Source of the DNA: Ignavibacteria bacterium
Lineage (GTDB): Bacteria; Bacteroidota; Ignavibacteria; Ignavibacteriales; Melioribacteraceae
Length of the DNA: 64,000 bases
NCBI GenBank assembly: GCA_009773205.1
Contig: WPAE01000001.1
Location: 133,749-197,748, forward strand
Direction: 5' to 3'
Shown: piece after piece, positions 9,481-18,548 of the stretch
Position numbering within the stretch: position 1 is the first letter of the stretch
How the letters are laid out: every line of letters begins with the position of its first letter
The notes under the pieces: model-generated
The model's database searches: none
What the model saw: the letters and a program-made list of their open reading frames with translations, nothing else
What the model was told of the DNA's origin: nothing
Program-made: the position numbers and the translations under genes

Positions 9481-10290
9481 ATGGGTATTAATAATTATAT
9501 AAATAGAATCACAGAGGGCAATTGCATAGAGTTGATGCAAAACATTGAAAATGATGTTGTTGATTTGACAATAACATCACCGCCATATGATGATTTACGG
9601 AATTATAAAGGTTATGTTTTTCCTTTTGAAGAACTGTCAAAAGAATTATTCCGTGTTACAAAACCTGGTGGAGTTGTTGTTTGGGTTGTAGCTGATGCGA
9701 CAATAGATGGCTCTGAGACTGGAACAAGTTTCAAGCAGGCACTTTTTTTTAAGGAAATTGGTTTCAATCTACATGATACTATGATCTTCAGAAAAAAAAA
9801 TCCAATACCTCAAATTTATAGAAAGAGATACACTAATGAGTTTGAGTTTATGTTTGTGTTTAGTAAAGGTGCTGTGAAAACGCATAATCCAATCTTAATA
9901 GATTGTTTGCATGCTGGTTTAGAATTGAATGGTACTACTTACAAAAATTATTCAAAAAATGAACAGTATAGAGAAAAATTAGCCAAACCAGTGAAGGATA
10001 AAAAAATTAAAGGTAATATTTGGGAGTATGTGGTTGGTAAAAAGCTAGAAGATCAAGAAGCCAAAGGTCACCCGGCCCCATTTCCTTGCGAGCTTGTTAG
10101 AGATCATATTTTTTCTTGGACAAATCCTGGCGATGTTGTTCTCGACCCAATGTGCGGTAGTGGAACGACTTGCAAGGTGGCTTACGAATTAGACAGAAAT
10201 TATATTGGAATTGATATAAGTCATGAATATTGTGAACTCGCAAGAACGCGTATTAAGCAAATAGAATCAACAATGAAACTAGCCTTGTGA
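9481..10290 (+). CDS. Adenine-N6 DNA methyltransferase partner of the HindIII-like enzyme
   Basis: Beta-class amino-methyltransferase: the catalytic motif IV (TSPPYDDLRNY, about residue 33) comes before the AdoMet-binding motif I (DPMCGSGTTC, about residue 220). The (S/D)PPY type points to N6-methyladenine. It should methylate AAGCTT to protect the host from the upstream endonuclease. The 269 residues include the usual target-recognition middle. The gene order is endonuclease then methylase on the same strand, 3 bases apart, ending 45 bp before ileS. No control (C) protein gene is visible. Confidence 0.92.
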   Translation: MGINNYINRITEGNCIELMQNIENDVVDLTITSPPYDDLRNYKGYVFPFEELSKELFRVTKPGGVVVWVVADATIDGSETGTSFKQALFFKEIGFNLHDTMIFRKKNPIPQIYRKRYTNEFEFMFVFSKGAVKTHNPILIDCLHAGLELNGTTYKNYSKNEQYREKLAKPVKDKKIKGNIWEYVVGKKLEDQEAKGHPAPFPCELVRDHIFSWTNPGDVVLDPMCGSGTTCKVAYELDRNYIGIDISHEYCELARTRIKQIESTMKLAL

Positions 10291-10335
10291 TAATTGTTCA
10301 CAGAGTAATTTTAAAAATCATTTATAGAGAAAAAA

Positions 10336-13300
10336 ATGTTCAAGCAGTTTGATGAAAAATTAAGCTATCCGAAGATCGAAGAAGAAATTCTGAAATTCTG
10401 GAAAGACAACAACATATTTGAAAAGAGTATTTCTACAAGAGATGAAAAGAAATCTTTTACATTTTACGAAGGACCGCCAACTGTAAATGGTCGTCCCGGA
10501 ATACACCATGTAATGGCGCGTGCGTTAAAAGATTTAGTTTGCCGTTACAAGACTATGACTGGCTATCAAGTTCATCGCAAAGCCGGTTGGGATACACACG
10601 GTCTTCCAATTGAAATTGCGCTTGAAAAGGAACTTGGCTTCAATCAAAAAAGCGATATAGAAAAATATGGCGTAGCTGCTTTCAATAAAAAAGCCAAAGA
10701 GTTAGTTTATCATCATATCGAGATGAAAGAAGGCTGGCAAACTCTTACCGAGAGAATGGGTTACTGGATTAACCTCGATGATGCTTACATTACTTGCACA
10801 AACAATTATATTGAATCAATCTGGTGGTCTTTATCAGAACTTTACAAAAAGGGATTGATTTACAAAGGGTTTAAGATTGTTCCGCAGTGCCCGCATTGCG
10901 AAACGCCACTTTCTTCTCACGAGTTAGCGCTCGGTTACGATGAAGTAAGTGATCCGAATGTTTATGCTAAGTTCAAGTTGAAAGACGAAGAAGCTTTTAT
11001 TTTAGTTTGGACAACAACTCCTTGGACTTTGATTTCAAATGTTGCACTTGCAGTTGGACCGGAAATAGATTATGTAAAAATTAAGATTGAAAAACATGGC
11101 GTGATATATCTTGCTAAAGCAAGATTGCCGGTAATCAAAGAAGATTATGAAATACTTGCGGAATTAAAAGGCGCGGATCTTTTAGGCAAAAGCTACGAAC
11201 CGCTTTACTCATTTGTGCCGGTTGATAAAAAAGCTTGGTATATAATTCCCGCAAATTTTGTAAGCACAGAAGATGGTTCTGGAGTAGTTCACATAGCTCC
11301 AGCGTTTGGAGCTGATGATTACGAAGTTTCCAAAAAATTTGATTTGCCTTTCGTTCAGCCGGTTACTAAAGGCGGAAGATTTACTGAGCAGGTAGCTCCA
11401 TTTGCCGGAAGATTAGTTAAGACAATTCAATTTCAAACACACGAAGAAAAGGGCGCTGATCCGGACATTCTTCGCGATTTGAAAGAGCGAGGTTTAATTT
11501 ACCGAGCAGGCAACGATTACAAACACACTTATCCGCACTGCTGGCGCTGCGATAACCCTTTGATTTACTATGCGCGCGACAGCTGGTACATTCGCACAAC
11601 TGAAATTGCTGATAAAATGATTGAACTGAACAAAACAATTAACTGGTGCCCGCCGGAAGTTGGCGCCGGACGTTTTGGAAACTGGCTCGAGGAAAATAAA
11701 GATTGGTCCCTTTCACGCGATAGATATTGGGGAACGCCTCTTCCAATTTGGTTAAACGAAGAAGGCGATATGCACGTTGTTGGTTCTATTGATGATCTTA
11801 AAGAAGGATTTATTGAAAGAGAAGGCGAGCGCATTCTTGTAAAAAATTTATCTGCTGAAGAAATTGATCTTCATAAACCTTTTGTTGATGATATAAAGTT
11901 CGAAAAGAATGGGAAGATATTTACACGCACACCGGAATTGATTGATGTTTGGTATGATAGCGGCGCGATGCCTTTTGCTCAATGGCATTATCCTTTTGAA
12001 AATAAAGAAATATTTGAATCGAATTTTCCTTCAGATTTTATCTGCGAGGGAATTGATCAAACACGCGGATGGTTTTACACTCTTCATGCAATTTCAACAA
12101 TGGTTTTCGGTAACGTCGCTTACAAGAATCTAATAGTTAACGAATTGATTCTCGATAAAAGCGCTCAGAAAATGTCTAAGTCCAAAGGAAATGTTGTAGA
12201 TCCTTTCTTGATGTTTGATAAATATGGCGTTGATGCTACACGTTGGTATTTAGTTACTACAAGTGTACAGAGAAAATATTTTGGAACGCTGGTTAACACT
12301 TATAATTTCTTTACGCTTTATGCAAACATAGATAAGTTCGATTACAGTGAAGCACAAATTCCGTATGAAGAAAGACCGGAAATTGACCGCTGGATAATTT
12401 CCAAACTTCACTCGCTTGTAAAAGAATACAAAGCGTTTATGGAAAGCTACGATGTTACAAAAGCAGCGCGCCAGGTTTCAAACTTTACAATTGATCAGCT
12501 ATCCAACTGGTACGTACGCAGATGCAGAAGAAGATTCTGGAAATCTGAAATAAACAAAAATAAACTTTCGGCTTATCAAACATTGTATGAATGTTTAATA
12601 ACTGTTTCTAAACTTACAGCTCCTTTTGCCCCTTTTGTTGCAGAAGAATTGTATTTGAATCTTAACATGGTTACAAATAAAGATGCGTACGAATCTGTTC
12701 ACTTGGCAGTGATTCCCGAACCAGATTATTTTGATGCAGAACTTGAAACTAAGATGGATGTTGCTCAGAAAGTTGTTTATCTAACACGTTCTATCCGTGC
12801 TAAGAATAACTTAAAGGTTCGTCAGCCGTTACTCAAAATGATGGTTGCCGTTGATAACAGCAAGCGCGATGCGCTCAAAAAAATGGAAGAAGTTATTCTC
12901 GAAGAAGTGAACATCAAAGAATTAAATGTTTTAGAAGATGATTCATCAATTGTTAATAAGTCTGCTAAGGCTAACTTTAAAGTTATTGGCAAAAAATATG
13001 GTAAGCTTGTAAAATCTCTTGCAAATGCTATTAAGGAATTGGACAAAGCAGCTATTGTTGAATTAATAAAGAACAACGCATACGAACTTGTAGTTGATGG
13101 TGAAAAAGTAATAATCTCTAACGAAGATGTTGAAATTATAAGCCACGAAATTGAAGGCTGGCTTGTTGAAACCGAAGAAGGTGTAACCGTAGCCGTTGAT
13201 ACTGAACTGAACGATAATTTAATTGCAGAAGGCTACGCACGAGAGGTTGTAAACAGAGTTCAGAATATGAGAAAAGATGCCGGGTTTGATGTGGTTGATC

Positions 13301-13479
13301 GAATTAAAGTCTTAGTTGGCGGCGAAGAAAAATTAATCTCTTTTGTAAACAAGTTTAATGATTATATTGCAAACGAAGTATTGGCAGACGAAATTTCTCT
13401 TGATAAAAAGGATGAATCTTATTCTCAAAAGTTTATAATTGGTGATTATAATTGCACAATAACAATTCTGAAATCATAG
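10336..13479 (+). CDS. ileS: Isoleucyl-tRNA synthetase
   Basis: Class I synthetase charging tRNA-Ile. The HIGH equivalent reads GIHH (residues 55-58) and the KMSKS loop lies at 612-616. The editing domain (TTTPWTLISNVALAVGP) is present, as is an internal Cys pair (VPQCPHCETPLSSHE). The 1047 residues and these features match the eukaryote-like IleS2 type, which is often naturally mupirocin-resistant; that subtype is inferred from pattern. The ATG is preceded by AGAGAAAAAA. The C-terminal domain is intact. Confidence 0.96.
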   Translation: MFKQFDEKLSYPKIEEEILKFWKDNNIFEKSISTRDEKKSFTFYEGPPTVNGRPGIHHVMARALKDLVCRYKTMTGYQVHRKAGWDTHGLPIEIALEKELGFNQKSDIEKYGVAAFNKKAKELVYHHIEMKEGWQTLTERMGYWINLDDAYITCTNNYIESIWWSLSELYKKGLIYKGFKIVPQCPHCETPLSSHELALGYDEVSDPNVYAKFKLKDEEAFILVWTTTPWTLISNVALAVGPEIDYVKIKIEKHGVIYLAKARLPVIKEDYEILAELKGADLLGKSYEPLYSFVPVDKKAWYIIPANFVSTEDGSGVVHIAPAFGADDYEVSKKFDLPFVQPVTKGGRFTEQVAPFAGRLVKTIQFQTHEEKGADPDILRDLKERGLIYRAGNDYKHTYPHCWRCDNPLIYYARDSWYIRTTEIADKMIELNKTINWCPPEVGAGRFGNWLEENKDWSLSRDRYWGTPLPIWLNEEGDMHVVGSIDDLKEGFIEREGERILVKNLSAEEIDLHKPFVDDIKFEKNGKIFTRTPELIDVWYDSGAMPFAQWHYPFENKEIFESNFPSDFICEGIDQTRGWFYTLHAISTMVFGNVAYKNLIVNELILDKSAQKMSKSKGNVVDPFLMFDKYGVDATRWYLVTTSVQRKYFGTLVNTYNFFTLYANIDKFDYSEAQIPYEERPEIDRWIISKLHSLVKEYKAFMESYDVTKAARQVSNFTIDQLSNWYVRRCRRRFWKSEINKNKLSAYQTLYECLITVSKLTAPFAPFVAEELYLNLNMVTNKDAYESVHLAVIPEPDYFDAELETKMDVAQKVVYLTRSIRAKNNLKVRQPLLKMMVAVDNSKRDALKKMEEVILEEVNIKELNVLEDDSSIVNKSAKANFKVIGKKYGKLVKSLANAIKELDKAAIVELIKNNAYELVVDGEKVIISNEDVEIISHEIEGWLVETEEGVTVAVDTELNDNLIAEGYAREVVNRVQNMRKDAGFDVVDRIKVLVGGEEKLISFVNKFNDYIANEVLADEISLDKKDESYSQKFIIGDYNCTITILKS

Positions 13480-13509
13480 GTTTTTTTTAATTGAAGGTCG
13501 GAGGCATTA

Positions 13510-14151
13510 ATGGCTAAGAAAGCTGTTAAAAAAACTACAACAAAAAAATCTGCTGCTAAACCTAAAGCGGTAAAAAAAGCAGTTGTTAAAGCAAAAGCAG
13601 CAAGCAAGCCTAAAAAAGTTGTTAAAACTAAAGTATCTAAAGCAAAACCGATAGAAAAGAAAAAGACCCCGGTTAAGGCTTTGATAAAAACTTCAAAAAA
13701 GAAGCACGTTGAAGTTTTATCGCCAACCAAAAAAGTGAAAAAGATTCAAGGGCATTCGCGTAAAGACCTTGAAGATTTGAAGAATGTAATTCTTGAAAAG
13801 CGCAATGAGATCATCGAACAGCTCCAAGCGCTAAAAGACCAGATGATGGACCCTACTACCGGACAATATGTAAATGAAAATTCTCCTTACTCACTTCATA
13901 TGGCAGAGCAGGGAACAGATGCAATGGAACGTGAAAAATTATATTTATGGGCGCAGAGAGAAAACAAATTCTTAGGCTATCTCGATGATGCTTTGCAGCG
14001 TATCGAAAATGGTACTTATGGCATTTGTATCGAATGTATAGATGAACCGCAAAATCTCTGCCCAACATGCCCTCTTATTCCAAAAGAAAGATTAATGGCA
14101 GTACCACATACTCAACATTGTTTACAAATAAAACAAAAAATGAAAAAGTAA
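13510..14151 (+). CDS. DksA/TraR family zinc-finger regulator with H1-like N-terminal tail
   Basis: The C-terminal ~130 residues form a DksA/TraR module: a coiled-coil hairpin followed by a four-Cys zinc finger (CIEC near residue 177 and CPTC about 15 residues later). Such proteins bind RNA polymerase through the secondary channel and modulate promoters with ppGpp. The first ~80 residues are unusual: almost only Lys, Ala, Val, Thr and Pro, like histone H1 or Lys-rich nucleoid proteins, so this copy may also bind DNA. The ATG follows a strong GGAGG. It is followed 10 bp later by lspA. Confidence 0.88.
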   Translation: MAKKAVKKTTTKKSAAKPKAVKKAVVKAKAASKPKKVVKTKVSKAKPIEKKKTPVKALIKTSKKKHVEVLSPTKKVKKIQGHSRKDLEDLKNVILEKRNEIIEQLQALKDQMMDPTTGQYVNENSPYSLHMAEQGTDAMEREKLYLWAQRENKFLGYLDDALQRIENGTYGICIECIDEPQNLCPTCPLIPKERLMAVPHTQHCLQIKQKMKK

Positions 14152-14161
14152 GGAATTAAGT

Positions 14162-14836
14162 TTGGCAGTTCTCTATATCACTCTTTTTATCGTCGTTTTA
14201 GATCAAGTAACAAAATTTTTAGTTAAGGGAGGAACCATTCCTCTCTTTAACTTACATGTTCAGGGAATGGATTACGGAAGCAGTATTAATGTTATCGGAG
14301 ATTTTTTCAAACTCACTTTTGTAGAAAATCCGGGAATGGCATTTGGTATTGATGTAAACGAAACATCTAAACTTTTTCTTTCATTGTTTTCCGTTTTTGC
14401 AGGTTTCGGAATTTTATATTACTTGTATAAATCAAAAAAACAGAAATTAGTAGTTAGACTTGGATTAGCATTTATACTTGGCGGTGCTGTTGGTAATATG
14501 ATTGACCGAGTATTCTACGGTGTGTTCTATGGCTACGCCCCAATATTTTATGGAAGAGTTGTTGATTTTTTCAATTTTGATTTCTTTGATATAACAATTT
14601 TTGGAAGAACTTACGATAGATTTCCGATTTTCAACATAGCCGATTCGGCAGTAACTGTTGGCGTTGTTCTTCTGCTAATATTTCATAAAAGTCTTGAAGA
14701 AAAGAAAGCAGAACAAGTAGGTGAAAATTTAGAATCAACTACACTAGATAGCACTTCTGATATGCAAGTAGTTGAAAACAGTGACCAAGATATTGTGAAG
14801 ATTGATGGCGAAGATTGTAACCGAAAAGAAAATTAG
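14162..14836 (+). CDS. lspA: Lipoprotein signal peptidase (signal peptidase II)
   Basis: Inner-membrane aspartyl protease that cleaves prolipoproteins at the lipobox Cys; many lipoproteins in this window are its expected substrates. Four hydrophobic segments, the motifs FVENPGMAFG, GGAVGNMIDR, VVDFF and FPIFNIADSAVTVG are visible; the two catalytic Asp residues lie in VVDF and FNIADS. The start is TTG (14162), supported by AAGGA at proper spacing and by the first membrane segment beginning immediately. A ~50-residue acidic tail extends past the usual end. Confidence 0.94.
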   Translation: MAVLYITLFIVVLDQVTKFLVKGGTIPLFNLHVQGMDYGSSINVIGDFFKLTFVENPGMAFGIDVNETSKLFLSLFSVFAGFGILYYLYKSKKQKLVVRLGLAFILGGAVGNMIDRVFYGVFYGYAPIFYGRVVDFFNFDFFDITIFGRTYDRFPIFNIADSAVTVGVVLLLIFHKSLEEKKAEQVGENLESTTLDSTSDMQVVENSDQDIVKIDGEDCNRKEN

Positions 14837-15797
14837 GATTGAAGTACCTGATGGAAAAAAGAAAGAAAGGATTGATATATTTCTTGCCAACTCTGTAGAA
14901 AACGCAACCCGCTCTAGAATTCAAAAATTAATAAAATTTGGCGGAGTTACAGCTAACGGAACAATTGTTAAAGCTAACTACCAAGTTTGCCCCAAAGATA
15001 TTATTGATTTAACAATTCCCACAAACCCACGGCCAGAGGAAACCGAAGCAGAAGATATTCCGCTTGATATTGTTTACGAAGATGAATTTCTTCTTGTTGT
15101 TAACAAACCCGCCGGAATGGTTGCACATCCTTCGCTCGGTAATTACTCCGGAACACTTGTAAATGCACTACTTCATCACACTCAAAAATTAAGTGAATTA
15201 AACGGAGATTCTTTTCGTCCGGGAATTGTTCATCGCATTGATAAGGAAACTTCCGGCTTGCTTCTAATTGCAAAAGATGAGTGGACACACGCGCAGCTTG
15301 CTAAACAATTTTATCATCACACTATTGAAAGAGAATACTGGGCAATTTGCTGGGGAAAGTTTAAGCAGCAGAAAGGTGAAATTATTGGCAGCATTTCAAG
15401 ATCAAACAAAGACAGAAAAATATTTACTGTTAGCGAAACTGAAGGAAAGCACGCACATACATTTTACGAAGTAATTGAAGAGTTCGATTTTACATCGCTG
15501 CTAAAGTTGAAATTAAAAACCGGTAGGACACACCAAATTCGCGTTCATCTTAATTATGTGCATCATCCAATCTTTGGAGATCCAACTTACGGCGGCAGAA
15601 AAATAGTTTACGGGTTTGATTTGCCAAAAATTAAAGCGCGTGTAGAAAACTTGTTAGAAATAATGAAGAGGCAAGCTTTACACGCTAAAACATTAGGATT
15701 TATTCACCCGCACACGAAAGAAAAAGTTTTTTTCGAATCGGAACTGCCACATGATTTTGTTGAATTGCTTGGTGCAATTTCCTTAAAAACGAGTTAG
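14805..15797 (+). CDS. rluD: 23S rRNA pseudouridine synthase, RluD family
   Basis: An S4 RNA-binding domain (residues ~15-75) precedes a RluA-type catalytic domain. The catalytic Asp is in HRIDKETSGLLLIAKD, followed by KTGRTHQIRVHL and GDPTYGG. It isomerises uridines in 23S rRNA. The ATG at 14805 overlaps the end of lspA by 32 bp; a TTG directly before it is less likely. It ends one base from the convergent hydF. Confidence 0.93.
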   Translation: MAKIVTEKKIRIEVPDGKKKERIDIFLANSVENATRSRIQKLIKFGGVTANGTIVKANYQVCPKDIIDLTIPTNPRPEETEAEDIPLDIVYEDEFLLVVNKPAGMVAHPSLGNYSGTLVNALLHHTQKLSELNGDSFRPGIVHRIDKETSGLLLIAKDEWTHAQLAKQFYHHTIEREYWAICWGKFKQQKGEIIGSISRSNKDRKIFTVSETEGKHAHTFYEVIEEFDFTSLLKLKLKTGRTHQIRVHLNYVHHPIFGDPTYGGRKIVYGFDLPKIKARVENLLEIMKRQALHAKTLGFIHPHTKEKVFFESELPHDFVELLGAISLKTS

Positions 15798-15798
15798 A

Positions 15799-17019
15799 CT
15801 ATGTAATTTTTTCCCAAGCAGAAATTGCTTCATCAAAAGGCGTAAGCGCACGAGGAACAGCGCCGTGCATATAAGAAATTGCAACTCCGTAATTTACAAT
15901 TGGCACACCAACATATTTTGCCTGCTTAATTCGCTGCTGCATCATTTTGCGTGTAAGCATACAACCGCCGCAGTGAATTATTAATTTATAGTTTGAAAGA
16001 TTATCAGGGTAATCTTGCCCGTTAACCACATCAATTGCTAAATCTTTCTTTGTGTGATTGCGAAGCCAGCGTGGAATTTTAACTCTCCCAATATCATCTT
16101 CCTGCGCGTGATGAGAGCATGCCTCTGCAACTAAAACTTTATCGCCATTTTGCAGTTCTTCCATTCTTCTTAATCCGCGTACATACTCGGGCAAATCTCC
16201 TTTGTATCTTGCCATAAGAATTGAAAAAGTTGTAAGAGGAATATCATCCGGTACATCTGCATCAACACGCATAATTGCCTGGCTGTCTGTTACAACTAAT
16301 TTTGGTGGACTTGCAAGTTTATTTAGCGCCGAACGTAGTTCTTTATCTTTTGTAACTAGAACAATTGCATCAACATCAAGAGACTCTCGGATTGTTTGCA
16401 CTTGCGGCATTATAAGCCTGCCTTTTGGCGCGCCAAGATCAATTGGCACCACAAGAACTATTACATCATGCTGCTTAACTAAATCTCCAACAAGAGGAAT
16501 TTCTTCTTCGCTCGGTAGAAGTTTTATCATTTTTTCTTTTAGTCCATAAATTCCATCGTTGTTGTAACAAGAAACTGAATGAAACAGCACTCCATGAGAA
16601 TTAAGTTCTTCAATCAGTTTGTAATTAACACCAAGTTCAGATTTGTTAATAACCGCAAGAAACGGAATCTCAAGCTTTCTCAAGTGTTTGAAAAGATTAT
16701 ATTCTTGTTCGCTAATCTTTTTTTGCGAATCAAGAACTACCAAAGCAAAATCTGTTTCCGCTATAACCTTTACAGTTTTGCTAATTCTTTTTTCGCCTAG
16801 TTCTCCAACATCATCAATGCCAGCTGTGTCAATTAATACAACAGGACCAAATGGAAGCAATTCCATTGCTTTGCGAACAGGATCAGTTGTTGTTCCTGGT
16901 GATTCACTTACAATAACTAAATCTTGTCCAATAATTTTATTCATCAAAGAAGATTTGCCAACATTTCTCTGCCCAACAAATGCAATGTGTATTCTTTCGG
17001 ATTGTGCTGTTTTATTCAA
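15799..17019 (-). CDS. hydF: [FeFe]-hydrogenase maturation GTPase HydF
   Basis: Scaffold on which the 2Fe subcluster of the H-cluster is assembled before transfer to the hydrogenase. N-terminal GTPase domain: P-loop GQRNVGKSS (residues 16-24), DTAGI and NKSE. The C-terminal FeS-binding signature is present as CSH, about 50 residues, then HCGGC. At 406 residues it is full length. The gene overlaps aspA upstream by 8 bp. HydE, HydG and a hydrogenase are not in this window, so they must lie elsewhere if the pathway works. Confidence 0.95.
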   Translation of the reverse strand: MNKTAQSERIHIAFVGQRNVGKSSLMNKIIGQDLVIVSESPGTTTDPVRKAMELLPFGPVVLIDTAGIDDVGELGEKRISKTVKVIAETDFALVVLDSQKKISEQEYNLFKHLRKLEIPFLAVINKSELGVNYKLIEELNSHGVLFHSVSCYNNDGIYGLKEKMIKLLPSEEEIPLVGDLVKQHDVIVLVVPIDLGAPKGRLIMPQVQTIRESLDVDAIVLVTKDKELRSALNKLASPPKLVVTDSQAIMRVDADVPDDIPLTTFSILMARYKGDLPEYVRGLRRMEELQNGDKVLVAEACSHHAQEDDIGRVKIPRWLRNHTKKDLAIDVVNGQDYPDNLSNYKLIIHCGGCMLTRKMMQQRIKQAKYVGVPIVNYGVAISYMHGAVPRALTPFDEAISAWEKIT

Positions 17020-18421
17020 TTTTAATTCCTAAGTCTTGAGAAATAATATTTACTAATTCAGTTTCATCAACCAATTTGCTGTTCAATAATTCAGCTAAAA
17101 ATGTATTCTTATTTGTCTCAGCGTTTTTTACAATAAATTCAATTTTTTCATATCCGTACTTATTGATTAGTGAAGCGGCAATTGCGGTTGAATTCATCAA
17201 TGTTTTCTTGCAGTGTTCTTTATTGGCTGTAATGCCAGAAATACACTTTTCTGCAAGATTGATATTTGCGTCTTTTAACATTGTTAAAGATTTTAGAAAT
17301 AGATGAGCAATCATTGGCATGAAAGCATTTAGCTCTAAATTACCTGCCGAGACTAGATTGGAAATAATTACATCGTTTCCTTTTACAAGTTCAGAAATCT
17401 GAATCGAATTTTCGAGAATTACTGGATTAATTTTACCGGGCATAATGCTGGAACCTGCCTGCATTTGAGGCAAATTAATTTCACCAATTCCGCCAACTGG
17501 ACCGCTTGCCATAAAGCGCAAATCGTTACACATTTTTATTACAGTAGTAGCGCCGGCTTTTACAATTCCGTGAACTTCAACAAACACATCAAGATTCTGA
17601 GTTGCATCTATTAAATCTTCTGCTTTAGCAATTGGCAGTTTAGTAATTTTTTTAAGAATGATGTTTACGTTTAATACATAATCTCTTTGCGCTGCAATTG
17701 AATTACCAATTGCTGTTCCTCCAAGATTCACAGAGCGAAGACGTTCCTCAGCATTGTATAATCTCCATCTATCGCGTGCAAAGGATTGTGCGTAAGCGCC
17801 AAATTCTTGCCCTAATGTCACCGGAACAGCATCTTGTAATTGTGTTCTACCAATCTTTATTACATTTTTAAACTCGGTTTCTTTTTGCTGCAAAAAATTC
17901 TGAAGAACTGCATAAGAATCTTGTAGTTCTTTTAGAATAAATAATGCTGCTATTCTGAAAGCTGTTGGAAAAGTATCATTTGTTGATTGGCTCATGTTTA
18001 CATCATCAAGCGGATGAATAAACGAATATTCGCCAAATTTTTTCCCATTTCTTTTTAGAGAAACATTTGCTATTACTTCATTAATATTCATATTTAACGA
18101 AGTACCAGCACCGCCTTGATAAGGATCTACAATAATTTTTGAATAAAGATCATTTTCTTTGCCGCATAGGAAAGAATCAGTCTCCATAATAAGTTCATTT
18201 ATTGCTTCAATAATAATAGAGTATTTTTCTTTTGTAAGAATGCCGCACTTGAAATTTGCTTCTGCAGCCGCAAGCTTTACTTGCAGATATCCTTTTATCA
18301 ACAAAGGGTGGATTCTTTCTCCTGATGAAGGAAAATTTTTCAAACTCCTAAGACTGTGAATGCCGTATAATGATTCTCCTGAAATTTCTAATTGTCCAAT
18401 AGTATCTGTTTCTATTCGCAT
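17012..18421 (-). CDS. aspA: Aspartate ammonia-lyase
   Basis: Member of the aspartase/fumarase superfamily. The signature GSSIMPGKINP and the aspartase-type DPYQGGAGTSLNMN segment (fumarases have a different sequence there) support aspartate to fumarate plus ammonia. The 469 residues are normal. It is upstream of and overlaps hydF, an association also seen in other hydrogenase-maturation loci, which suggests supply of ammonia or a linked intermediate; this is inference. Confidence 0.9.
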   Translation of the reverse strand: MRIETDTIGQLEISGESLYGIHSLRSLKNFPSSGERIHPLLIKGYLQVKLAAAEANFKCGILTKEKYSIIIEAINELIMETDSFLCGKENDLYSKIIVDPYQGGAGTSLNMNINEVIANVSLKRNGKKFGEYSFIHPLDDVNMSQSTNDTFPTAFRIAALFILKELQDSYAVLQNFLQQKETEFKNVIKIGRTQLQDAVPVTLGQEFGAYAQSFARDRWRLYNAEERLRSVNLGGTAIGNSIAAQRDYVLNVNIILKKITKLPIAKAEDLIDATQNLDVFVEVHGIVKAGATTVIKMCNDLRFMASGPVGGIGEINLPQMQAGSSIMPGKINPVILENSIQISELVKGNDVIISNLVSAGNLELNAFMPMIAHLFLKSLTMLKDANINLAEKCISGITANKEHCKKTLMNSTAIAASLINKYGYEKIEFIVKNAETNKNTFLAELLNSKLVDETELVNIISQDLGIKIE

Positions 18422-18481
18422 ATAATCCTATGTTTTACAGCGCAAATATATCAAAAAGGGGGAACAACGGAATTGTGTACA

Positions 18482-18521
18482 AAAAAAGCCCCGATTCGTT
18501 TTTACGAATCGGGGCTTTTTT
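18482..18521 (-). terminator. Bidirectional-looking terminator between aspA and the multiheme gene
   Basis: GCCCCGATTCGT (18488-18499) pairs with ACGAATCGGGGC (18504-18515) around a TTTT loop, with an A run on the left and a T run on the right. On the minus strand it follows the cytochrome stop codon. Confidence 0.9.
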
Positions 18522-18548
18522 GTCTAACTACTAATTACTCACTACTAA

